Below are positions 7,676-16,392 of a DNA stretch of 33,756 nucleotides, one piece after another; positions within the stretch are counted from its first letter, which is position 1; each line of letters starts with the position of its first letter. Source of the stretch: a virus; the IMG/VR virus record IMGVR_UViG_3300030380_000444, positions 266-34,021 of that record; one strand, written 5' to 3'. The notes beneath the pieces are model-generated. The model searched no databases. It saw nothing but the letters and a program-made list of their open reading frames with translations, and was not told the DNA's origin. Made by a program: the position numbers and the translations under genes.

Positions 7676-8060
7676 TTGTTATTTCTACCCATCCTTTCAT
7701 GTTATCACTTTGATATAATTCTTCATCCCATTTATAATGTCCTGTTGGTTTTGTTATAGGAGGTTCCCACAAACAAGTTGTTTCATTAAGTGTCCAAGAT
7801 GTAAAAGGTTGAGGTGCTATAAAGGCATCTTTATCTTTATCGTAAGTGTATCCTAAACCAGCATAATTTTTTCTTAAAGATTTTGATTGATCATTACTTG
7901 GTGTATTTGTGTTAGGCTGATAATGAATTCCACCTCTTGTATTATAAGAAGTTTGTATCCATTCTCCTGGAGTATCATCAACAAATGTATCAAAAAATTC
8001 TTTTTCAGCTACGATAACATTTATCACTTTACCATCTAATACTTTTGCATAATGAGCCAT
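7668..8060 (-). CDS. Small conserved tail-accessory protein
   Basis: This 130-residue protein begins MAHYAKVLDGKVINVIVAEKEFFD, a pattern common in small structural proteins encoded beside tail fibres of marine phages. GEWIQTSYNTRGG and the aromatic PFTSWTLNETTCLWEPP are typical of that group. It is probably a fibre-associated or fibre-capping virion protein; the exact position in the particle is unknown. It has a strong ribosome site (AAGGAG) and lies between the main fibre and the second adhesin. Confidence 0.65.
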   Translation of the reverse strand: MAHYAKVLDGKVINVIVAEKEFFDTFVDDTPGEWIQTSYNTRGGIHYQPNTNTPSNDQSKSLRKNYAGLGYTYDKDKDAFIAPQPFTSWTLNETTCLWEPPITKPTGHYKWDEELYQSDNMKGWVEITND

Positions 8061-8072
8061 TATTTATTCTCC

Positions 8073-11000
8073 TTAAATTGTTGTTGTATCATACCTTACG
8101 ATTACTATTCCAGATCCACCTTGACCACCAGTAGTTGAACCAGATCCTCCAGCTCCACCTCCACCAGAGCCTGTGTTAGTTGTACCAGCTTGTCCATTTG
8201 ATCCACCATTAGCACCACCATTTCCTCCACCACCAGAGCCACCACTACCAGCAGCAAGGCCTTGGTCTGAAGTAAAACCTCCACCTCCTCCACCAGCTCT
8301 AGTTACAGAAGATCCTGTAATATTATTTACTAAACCATTTCCACCATTACCACTACTTGAGGATGTTGCATTTGCTCCAGCAGAACCAGCACCACCTCCA
8401 CCACCTTGTGAGTAGTGAGGTCCAGATACACCATCACCTCCATCAAATCCTTGTCCAGATGTACCAGAACCACCAGTACCACTATAAAATGCACCACCAC
8501 CAGAACCACCATTTCCTCCACCAGTTGGGGAAGATGCCTCACCAGAACCAAAACCACCTCCTGTAGAAGTGATACTATCAAAAACTGAACTACCTCCTTG
8601 ACCTCCGGATTTTGTGTTATTAGCAATACCTCCAGCACCACCTCCACCAACAGTTACAGTTTTGTTTCCTGTCGATAATGTTAAAGCACTTTCAGTAGAA
8701 GAGTTTCTCCCAGAAGTTTGACTAGTAGCAGAAGTACGATACCCTCCGGCTCCTCCACCTCCACCATAGTCGCCCCCACCTCCACCACCTCCAGCAATAA
8801 CTAAATATTGTACTGAAAGATTTGCAACAGTATTACCAAATGTTCCAGAAGATGTGAAAGTGTGTATTCTAAAATTACCAGAATTAGTAATAGATCCACC
8901 AGTAGGAAAGGCTATAGCATTTACATTTGCTGTATTACTGATACCACCATCTGCATTTGTAACTTTTATAGTAACAGCATTACCATTTGTAACATTATTA
9001 TAAACAGCTGCTGGAACAGCAACTGTAGCAGAAGTATTTGAAGATGCAGTAACTGTAACATTTTCATTAATGCTATCAGATGTTTGTACAAAATTAACAA
9101 TAAGTGATCCTGTTAAAAATCCTGTTCCTGTTAATGTAAGATTTCCAGCATCACCAACAATAATTTTTCCACTAATACTACTTAATGTTGGAACAGTAGA
9201 ATTTATTTTAATCCAATTAGTACCATCAGAATAATATACGACATTGTCATCTGTATCATATCTAATAGCACCTTCATTAGCAGATGCTGGTGTTACTTGT
9301 TGTGAAGTTGTTCCTCTAGGTAAATTAAGGTGTGTAGTGTTAGCAGATAAATCTATTGTGTTACCATTACCATCTAAGTTACCACCTAACTGTGGAGATG
9401 TGTCTGCTACTAAATTTGTATTAACTGTACCCCAGGAACTATTGGTTCCATCAGTAGTTAAGAATTTACCAGCATTACTAGATTGTGAAGGAGTAATCTC
9501 ATCGAAACTTTTTGGTACAAAGTTTGTTCCATCGTATCTTAATAAATCATTAGTTGCTAAACCAGTTGTGTTAACATTACCTAAATCTCCAACATCGGAA
9601 TTTAATAATTCAAACGTTCCATAGGCAATCACTTCTAAAATATCATTGGCAGCAGCGCCAGAATTTAGGACAATGCTTGTGCCATTAGTTGCTACATAAT
9701 CATTAGATCCACCAGAAACAAGTTTAATACCATTCAAAAAAATATCTACAAATCCGGCATCGTATGCCAAGGTATTTGAGTTATCATCCGAGCCAGTAAA
9801 TGTTGTTTGATTAGAAGTTGCTGTATATGTAAAACGATTTGCTGTGCCATTAACAGCAGACGCAGCTGTAACAAATCCAGATGCTGAGTAGACTTTCATA
9901 ACCGAATTCGTGGTATCGAACCAGAGATCTCCGATATCCAAACTTGTTGTTGGAGCATTTGCAGAGATACGATAAGTATTGGCAAAATTATTTACATCAG
10001 AAATATTTGATGCAACAGTATTTACGTTGCTTATAGATCCGGCTAATGAATTAATATTACTTATAGATCCAGCAGTAGTTGCAATATTTCCAACAACACC
10101 ACTTGCTCCTAAAGTTGCCATATTGTTTACGTTAGCTGTTGTTGCTAATAAATTCATATCAGTAACAATGTCTGAAGTTGCAAGGGTATTTAAATCTGCA
10201 ATAAAATCTGAACTAGCAAGTTGAGCCATATCAGCAATAACATCTGACGTAGCAAGTAAAGCCATGTCAGCAACTACATCACTCGTGCCTAATAATGCCA
10301 TATCAGCAACAACATCTGAAGTACCAAGTAATCCTATTTCAGTAACTTTACCAGCCACAGCATTAATATTGCTTGAGTTAGAATTGACAGCATTAATATT
10401 TGTAGCATTTGAATTGACAGCTGAAACAGCAGCAGAAATACTATTCACTCCAGTTATTGCAGAGCTTATACCAGCAAGGGTATTCATGTTAGTTACATTT
10501 TGAGAAGTAGCCAAAGTATTCATGTCGCTTACTACATCTGAAGTACCAAGGGTATTCATATCTGCAACAACATCGGCAGTAGCTAAAGTATTCATATCAG
10601 CCACTACGTCAGCAGTACCCAGGGTATTCATATCTGCTACAGCATCAGCAGTACCTAATCTTCCAATTTCAGTTGTCTTAGCAGCAAGAGCTTGAACTTC
10701 TGTACTGATTGTTGAAAGTGTAGTTAATCCAGCAGTTGTTGGTCCTAAAATTAAAGAAGTACCATTGCTATCATAAGCTATAACTTTATCTGCGTTGTTA
10801 GATGCAGTTGCATCATAAGGAAAATTTAAAGGACCAGAAGTACCAGTACCAGTTACAGTACGAGGAGTAGATGATTTTAATTGAATACTACGATCTGTAA
10901 TTTCTTTTAATTGTTGTTGTCTAATAACGACATTATCAAAATCAGTTTCAAGAGCTGCTGGTGTAATAACTTGGCCTGTACTAAATACTGATGTTCTAGA

Positions 11001-11282
11001 TAATGGTTGATCACCAATAATAGTAATACGATCATTTTCTGCTGGAGTATAATTAGTACCTCCAGATCCAGAGTTATCTATAAAAGTTATAGATCCTGTT
11101 CCATCTGTATTAAGAGTAGCAGAATATTGTGTAGATAGAGTAAGCTCTGTATCATTTTGAAATACTAATAACTCAGATGTGGCATTAACCTGGAAATTAA
11201 AAGTATAAGGACCAGCTCTATTACTAGATCCTACGATAGATTGTACTCTTCTGTTTGTATCGTTTACACTAAATGTTGCCAT
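8073..11282 (-). CDS. Tail fibre with T7 gp17-like N-terminus and poly-glycine tip
   Basis: This 1069-residue protein is the main tail fibre. Residues 1-150 resemble the T7 gp17 particle-binding domain (MATFSVNDTNRRVQSIVG, YTFNFQVN, ALETDFDNVVIRQQQLKEI). A repetitive shaft follows at about 205-435, with twelve 12-residue units of the LGTSDVVADMAT type. A fibre domain comes next (about 440-690), then an IPT/TIG-type Ig domain (about 697-794). The tip (about 820-1069) is extremely glycine-rich with GGGGG runs and ends GSGIVIVRYDTTTI, like glycine-rich adhesin tips that determine host range in other phages. The gene lies in the standard podovirus position after the ejection proteins. Confidence 0.85.
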   Translation of the reverse strand: MATFSVNDTNRRVQSIVGSSNRAGPYTFNFQVNATSELLVFQNDTELTLSTQYSATLNTDGTGSITFIDNSGSGGTNYTPAENDRITIIGDQPLSRTSVFSTGQVITPAALETDFDNVVIRQQQLKEITDRSIQLKSSTPRTVTGTGTSGPLNFPYDATASNNADKVIAYDSNGTSLILGPTTAGLTTLSTISTEVQALAAKTTEIGRLGTADAVADMNTLGTADVVADMNTLATADVVADMNTLGTSDVVSDMNTLATSQNVTNMNTLAGISSAITGVNSISAAVSAVNSNATNINAVNSNSSNINAVAGKVTEIGLLGTSDVVADMALLGTSDVVADMALLATSDVIADMAQLASSDFIADLNTLATSDIVTDMNLLATTANVNNMATLGASGVVGNIATTAGSISNINSLAGSISNVNTVASNISDVNNFANTYRISANAPTTSLDIGDLWFDTTNSVMKVYSASGFVTAASAVNGTANRFTYTATSNQTTFTGSDDNSNTLAYDAGFVDIFLNGIKLVSGGSNDYVATNGTSIVLNSGAAANDILEVIAYGTFELLNSDVGDLGNVNTTGLATNDLLRYDGTNFVPKSFDEITPSQSSNAGKFLTTDGTNSSWGTVNTNLVADTSPQLGGNLDGNGNTIDLSANTTHLNLPRGTTSQQVTPASANEGAIRYDTDDNVVYYSDGTNWIKINSTVPTLSSISGKIIVGDAGNLTLTGTGFLTGSLIVNFVQTSDSINENVTVTASSNTSATVAVPAAVYNNVTNGNAVTIKVTNADGGISNTANVNAIAFPTGGSITNSGNFRIHTFTSSGTFGNTVANLSVQYLVIAGGGGGGGDYGGGGGAGGYRTSATSQTSGRNSSTESALTLSTGNKTVTVGGGGAGGIANNTKSGGQGGSSVFDSITSTGGGFGSGEASSPTGGGNGGSGGGAFYSGTGGSGTSGQGFDGGDGVSGPHYSQGGGGGAGSAGANATSSSSGNGGNGLVNNITGSSVTRAGGGGGGFTSDQGLAAGSGGSGGGGNGGANGGSNGQAGTTNTGSGGGGAGGSGSTTGGQGGSGIVIVRYDTTTI
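10077..10328 (-). repeat. Coding tandem repeat, block 2 (7 x 36 bp)
   Basis: Seven further 36-bp units encode 12-residue repeats such as LGTSDVVADMAL and LATSDIVTDMNL. They degrade toward the C-terminal side (LGASGVVGNIAT). A spacer rich in INAVNSN-type sequence separates them from block 1. They probably build a regular fibrous shaft. Confidence 0.8.
10479..10658 (-). repeat. Coding tandem repeat, block 1 (5 x 36 bp)
   Basis: Five consecutive 36-bp units encode 12-residue repeats in the tail fibre shaft, running from LGTADAVADMNT to LATSQNVTNMNT. The reading frame is continuous and third positions vary between units. The similarity is therefore maintained at protein level. A second block lies at 10077-10328. 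Confidence 0.85.
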
Positions 11283-11338
11283 ATATAATACCTAATCTTG
11301 TGTTATCGTTTTGTATAGTTGAACAAAAAAAAACCACC

Positions 11339-14300
11339 TTAAAAATCTCCTCTCGCTGGTGATTTACCATACAAGTCAATGTAATTATTTCTCTTATCAA
11401 TTCTGCCCTGTATCTCTTTTTTTATTTCCATTTGTGCCTCTGTTAAATACATACTTCTAATATTAGCAATCTGATCTTTTTGTCCTTTAAGTGTATTTGT
11501 TTTAAAACTTTTAGACATTTGTGAATTGCCTGTAATTAATTCTTTATAATAGTCTAATAAATTACCTTTACCTTTACCACCAGGTATAGCCAATTCTTTA
11601 GTGTTCATTAATATTATCATTTTATTATATTGAGTAGCAGTTAGGGGAATTCCTTCTATAGTTTTTGGTGGCATTCTAAAACCACCTCCATTTAAATTTA
11701 CTCTAAAATATTCATCAACAACATTATACTTACTTTCTTTTATTCTAAATGGTGTCCAATATTGCCAACTAATTTCTGCACTACCAATACTAACTTCTTC
11801 ACCCCAATGACTTAATTGAGGTTGAACATCATCACTAAACAATGGATTTCTAGATCTCCATTTTTGTACAGCCTCTCTCCATCCTAATAAAAACATTCCT
11901 CCAGTAGTATCTTCAGCCATAACATTAGATGAAGTAGGGTCCATATATCTTTCGTATGTAGCGACCATACTTTCTGGAGCTAATCCAAAAGTTAATGCTT
12001 GTTGAGTTACATTAATTGCATAACCACCAACTTGTTTTCCTAATATTTGTTTTGCTCTTGCAATTCTTTGATCAAAACTTTCATAGTCTGCTCCCCACAA
12101 TTCTGATACTTCTGCAACAGCCTGGAGCATTGGCATTTGATCCATGTAATTATAAAGAGCTGAACCACCATGCATCATTACATTTGTTAAATCATCTACT
12201 ATCCCTTCTGAGTTTGGAGAATGATTAGCCATCCATGCATAGTCAGCAGATATAGCTAACAATCCAGATAAAGGTTCAAATCTTGAGTAACCTATACTTG
12301 TGTATTTTTTTGTTTCTGGATTATAAAATGCAATAGAGTAAGGTTCTATTCCTTGTGCTTTCCATGTTTCTCTACCTTCTTGATCAAATGGAGCTTTACC
12401 AGTTATAACAATATCTTGGTTCCATCCACCACTTGCCTTATCAGCAAAGTATGCAATTAAAGAAGTACCTAATACAAATTTACCTAATGCTGCATCTGAC
12501 TTAGCACCACCAGCTGTCATATCTCTCCAGAACGATGGCATAGTTACAGCTAATGGAGATCTCTTACCAAGCTCTAACATTATGTTAGTTGGTGTTTTAT
12601 AAAATGGTATCCAGATCTTAGCAAGAGGACTAGACATTGTACCTTGCATATTACCTAAAAAGCCATCTAATTCTTGTTGAAAAGTTAACTCTGTAGCTTT
12701 GTCTTTAGCAGCTTGAACAATAGCCGGAGGAGGGTTACTCATAAATAATGCAGCTGCTCTTGATGCCTCTTCTTTACTTCCTGTTTCAGAAAATATTTTC
12801 ATACCATGTCTATAGGCTTGAGAGTGTAACTCTGCTCTGTATGCTAGAGTTTTAAACCATTCATCTTCAGCAACTAAAAATCTACCAGGGCCTCTATATA
12901 ACATACCCATAATATCTACTGTTTTACCAAAGGCAGTATCTTTTAAATTATCTGGTAATAAATTTTCTGCTGTAATAGCTTTTCTTTTTCTTACATCAAG
13001 TTTAGTTACAGGATCTAATGGTTCTTCTGTTTTTAAAACTTTATAAAAGTTTCCTGTAGCCTCACCTAATGCTCTACGCATTCCATATAGTTTGGCATAA
13101 CTCTCACCCATGTAAACTCTATCACCATCACCCTTACCTAAAATTTTTGGACCACCAGGCCATAATGGAATTCCATTAGGTAGTATTTTATTTACTTGCG
13201 TTCTAACACCACCAATAGCACCAGATACAGCTGTTTCCGGAACTTGATACATAGCAAAAGCCATATTAGAAAAAATGTTTATTTCATGAGTAACAGGAGA
13301 AGATAACAATGAATTGATCCATAACTCAGATAAAACATCTCCAGATTTTTGTAACCAGGTACTATCTTTTGCAAACTTAGAAGAAGAATACTGATCACTT
13401 ATAATAGTAAAATTATTTGCGTGTTCTTTTATATTTTCTATTCCTGGTAATAATTCTTGTAATTTTTCTAATGATACAACATTTTCTGGATTGTCAATTC
13501 CTTGTGCGCCAAAATATCTTTTAATATGACCAAGTATCATAAGAGATCTACCTACTTCAGCATTGTTGCCAGATACTGATGAAAGTATAGCAGAATGAAA
13601 TCCTACAGCTTGTGCATACTTAATTTGTGTTTGTTCAACAGTTAGTTTACCATCTCTTTTACCAGCTCTAACTAGATTAGCTAATCGTTTTGCCTCAAAT
13701 AAACTTTGTATTGTAATGATGTTTGCTTTTAAAACTTCAGCAGCAGATTGGAATTGAGTACCTTTTTCTCTCTTCATAATTTTGACTACCATGTCATCGT
13801 AGCCAATCTTAGCTGCATCATTTAATAATTCTTGTACAGTAACTGATCCTCTTCTTGCCTCTTCAATATACTTAGAAAATACTTTTGATACTTCATTTTG
13901 ATATTGGGCAATATCATCTACATCTACTATTTGATCTAAGTTAGGTCTAATAATAGGATAATCTTTTGGTGTACCAGAAGATGCACCGGTACCCATAATG
14001 TCATCCATTAATTTTATTTCTTCGTCAGTAGCATCTCTAATAAAAACTTTACCTCTAACATCAGTTACAAGATCTTCAGTTTGAAATTTGTACATTGGTT
14101 GAGCATCTGATGCTGTTTCCTTTATACCTTTAAAAACATTATAGAACCCTTGCCCCATAGCTAATTGTACAGGCTCTTCTTCTTCTACAATTTCTGTTTG
14201 AGTAATATCTGGTACAGCAAGATTTTCTTCTTGCTCAATAACAGGATTATCATCCTGTGAAATATTTTGTGCTACACTTTCAGTAGTAGGGGATATTAAT

Positions 14301-14359
14301 GTATTAATCTCTTCTTCGAGATTAGGCTTTTCCTGTAGTAGATCCTTGGGTATTGACAT
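11339..14359 (-). CDS. Large internal/ejection virion protein (gp16-like position)
   Basis: This 1006-residue protein is the largest of four ejection-type genes between tail tube B and the fibre, the place of the T7 internal core proteins. It starts with an acidic, probably disordered region (1-70), followed by mostly helical sequence with several hydrophobic patches (for example around IWIPFYKTPTNIMLEL). I find no lytic transglycosylase or peptidase signature. The role as a DNA-ejection channel or core component is inferred from size, order and composition. The start overlaps the upstream stop (TAATG). A 56-nt gap with no clear signal separates it from the fibre gene. Confidence 0.6.
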   Translation of the reverse strand: MSIPKDLLQEKPNLEEEINTLISPTTESVAQNISQDDNPVIEQEENLAVPDITQTEIVEEEEPVQLAMGQGFYNVFKGIKETASDAQPMYKFQTEDLVTDVRGKVFIRDATDEEIKLMDDIMGTGASSGTPKDYPIIRPNLDQIVDVDDIAQYQNEVSKVFSKYIEEARRGSVTVQELLNDAAKIGYDDMVVKIMKREKGTQFQSAAEVLKANIITIQSLFEAKRLANLVRAGKRDGKLTVEQTQIKYAQAVGFHSAILSSVSGNNAEVGRSLMILGHIKRYFGAQGIDNPENVVSLEKLQELLPGIENIKEHANNFTIISDQYSSSKFAKDSTWLQKSGDVLSELWINSLLSSPVTHEINIFSNMAFAMYQVPETAVSGAIGGVRTQVNKILPNGIPLWPGGPKILGKGDGDRVYMGESYAKLYGMRRALGEATGNFYKVLKTEEPLDPVTKLDVRKRKAITAENLLPDNLKDTAFGKTVDIMGMLYRGPGRFLVAEDEWFKTLAYRAELHSQAYRHGMKIFSETGSKEEASRAAALFMSNPPPAIVQAAKDKATELTFQQELDGFLGNMQGTMSSPLAKIWIPFYKTPTNIMLELGKRSPLAVTMPSFWRDMTAGGAKSDAALGKFVLGTSLIAYFADKASGGWNQDIVITGKAPFDQEGRETWKAQGIEPYSIAFYNPETKKYTSIGYSRFEPLSGLLAISADYAWMANHSPNSEGIVDDLTNVMMHGGSALYNYMDQMPMLQAVAEVSELWGADYESFDQRIARAKQILGKQVGGYAINVTQQALTFGLAPESMVATYERYMDPTSSNVMAEDTTGGMFLLGWREAVQKWRSRNPLFSDDVQPQLSHWGEEVSIGSAEISWQYWTPFRIKESKYNVVDEYFRVNLNGGGFRMPPKTIEGIPLTATQYNKMIILMNTKELAIPGGKGKGNLLDYYKELITGNSQMSKSFKTNTLKGQKDQIANIRSMYLTEAQMEIKKEIQGRIDKRNNYIDLYGKSPARGDF

Positions 14360-16392
14360 TATTGACCTTCCCCTGGTTGCGTTGAGCTAGTATTACTTTC
14401 CTTGCTCTGTGGAATGCCTCCATCTTCGACATTGGTTTCTCCGAAGATTTTTCTGGTTGCGTCTGCGTAACTTTTTGGTTCACTATAAACTCCTAATTTT
14501 GTATATAATCCTTGCTCAAAGTACCATAGAACAGCTTGTGTGTCACGTCTATTTAATCCAACTTGTGCTGCAATTTGATCAATATAATTATTCATTATTT
14601 CTCTTTCTTTTAAATTTCTAGGTTGTCCGGCAACTGATTTCTCACCTTCTTTAGTAACAATAAACATATTACCGGCTTTTCTGTTAAAGCCTCTAGTAAA
14701 CCAAATATCTGGTACATTGTTATCACTTGTTCCCATAAGGTTAGCCATAAATGGGCCAACTTTAGGACCGAACATATCAGCACCATAAATTTGTTTATTC
14801 ATTGCACCGGCTATAGGTTTGAAACCTAAATCTTTTCTTAATGCGTTTACTTGTTTAACTGTAGTTTCAGTTGATAAGAAACTTAAAAATTCTTCTAAAC
14901 CAAACTTATCTATGTATGCTTGAGTAAATAATAATTGAGTTTTGATTGCTGGTCGTCTTGTCCACCCAGCTTTTGTTTCTGGGTTCATATTTGGTAACTT
15001 GCCTGTATCTGCGTAAATGTTTGCAAGTTTTACAGCAACTGTCCAATCAGCACCTACCGGTGTACCTGGAGAGGCAATAGCTGTTAAAAATGGTATTAAA
15101 TCTTTTATGTTAGCATTGTTTGCAATTTTAGGATTAGCATTTGATGCAATCTCCATAGCCTCTGCAACATCTTTATCGTACCATCCAACTCCTGTTATAT
15201 CTTGTTTAAGTTGGTAATTAATTTCTTTGACACCAATATCTACCATTGTAGCAAAATCTTGTTCATTAGTAATGTCAAGTTTAGGTTGGTTTTCAAAATA
15301 GTTTATAATGTCATCTACTTTAACTTTATTGTTTTTTCCTGTGCCTGTAATTATAGGTTCTTGAGAATTCATTATTTGTATTGAAGTAAGATTATCTGTA
15401 TTAGCAGCTGCACCTAATGATGTCGGTACAGCATCCTCATCAATCAATGCCTCTTCTTGATTAAACTCATCAGCTAAACCTTCTAACTTTTCTTTGTTTG
15501 TGCCTTCTGATATTTCTATTGGTTGAAAGAATTCATCTTCTGCCTCAGTATCAATAACTACAAACTCTCCTGTTTTTTGTTCGTTTTCATCTAGCTTTTC
15601 TACAACTTGATACCTATTAATTTTTATTGCCTCTTGTTTTAATTCTGGATTATTTTTTAATGCTCTCATTATTTTACCAATATGAAAGATAGGTTCTATT
15701 GCTATACCAGCTGGAGCATCACCAATAATAGCTTTTAGTTTTGTCATTAAAACACCATCTTCTTCTGTAGATCCCACCCAATTAATTACTTCTCTGTAAA
15801 TTGTATCTGCATTCTCATCATTAATACCGGACATATCTCTAATTAATGTTGCTAAATTTGGATCTCCTTTTCTTGGAGCTGTAGCAGCAATAATTGGTTC
15901 TGCTAAAATAACTCTTCCAAGACCTTTAATAAATAAACCAGCAATTCCATAACCACCTATTACAGCTGGAGTATATTGACCAAAACCTCTAGCAATATTA
16001 CCAGACATTCCTAATTCGCTTTCTGGAAATATACCTTCTAATTTAGCCTGGAGTTGATTGTCATTAATCCAAGTGTCTAACCAATCAATAGATCCTCCAG
16101 TTGCATCATTTAATGGAGATAAAAATAAACTTGTTGTACCTTCTACAAAATCTCCTAAACCTCTAACAACACCTTTCCCAATATTAGGAGCATTATCAAT
16201 CATAGCTTTAGTCATTGCTGCACTACCTTCTGCTCGTAGCTGCATACTTTGAGAATAACTTTCTCCAATAATATCTAAGAATGATCTGTCTTTAGTTGTA
16301 CCCATACCATCACCATTAAATCTAAGTACAATTTCACCAGAATTATTAGATCTAGCAGTATACTCATCTTCAAAATATTTATTTAGATCCAT
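14359..16392 (-). CDS. Internal virion protein
   Basis: This 677-residue protein has a glycine/alanine-rich hydrophobic region at about 125-170 (FGQYTPAVIGGYGIAGLFIKGLGRVILAEPIIAA, seen as two adjacent patches) that could insert in a membrane during ejection. Acidic linkers and a helical C-terminal half follow, ending in a Ser/Thr-rich tail. No enzymatic motif is recognised. It overlaps the upstream gene by 14 nt and the downstream gene by one base, within the block of four ejection-type genes. Function inferred from position. Confidence 0.58.
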   Translation of the reverse strand: MDLNKYFEDEYTARSNNSGEIVLRFNGDGMGTTKDRSFLDIIGESYSQSMQLRAEGSAAMTKAMIDNAPNIGKGVVRGLGDFVEGTTSLFLSPLNDATGGSIDWLDTWINDNQLQAKLEGIFPESELGMSGNIARGFGQYTPAVIGGYGIAGLFIKGLGRVILAEPIIAATAPRKGDPNLATLIRDMSGINDENADTIYREVINWVGSTEEDGVLMTKLKAIIGDAPAGIAIEPIFHIGKIMRALKNNPELKQEAIKINRYQVVEKLDENEQKTGEFVVIDTEAEDEFFQPIEISEGTNKEKLEGLADEFNQEEALIDEDAVPTSLGAAANTDNLTSIQIMNSQEPIITGTGKNNKVKVDDIINYFENQPKLDITNEQDFATMVDIGVKEINYQLKQDITGVGWYDKDVAEAMEIASNANPKIANNANIKDLIPFLTAIASPGTPVGADWTVAVKLANIYADTGKLPNMNPETKAGWTRRPAIKTQLLFTQAYIDKFGLEEFLSFLSTETTVKQVNALRKDLGFKPIAGAMNKQIYGADMFGPKVGPFMANLMGTSDNNVPDIWFTRGFNRKAGNMFIVTKEGEKSVAGQPRNLKEREIMNNYIDQIAAQVGLNRRDTQAVLWYFEQGLYTKLGVYSEPKSYADATRKIFGETNVEDGGIPQSKESNTSSTQPGEGQ

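Noticed and set aside
8173-8566. Plus-strand and alternate-frame long open frames (Pro-, His- or Val-rich)
   Set aside because: They are by-products of the glycine codon runs in the fibre tip read on the other strand or frame; composition is non-protein-like.
10077-10658. Regular 36-bp repeats resembling CRISPR spacing
   Set aside because: The units are contiguous, have no spacers, vary at third codon positions and keep one reading frame in the tail fibre gene.
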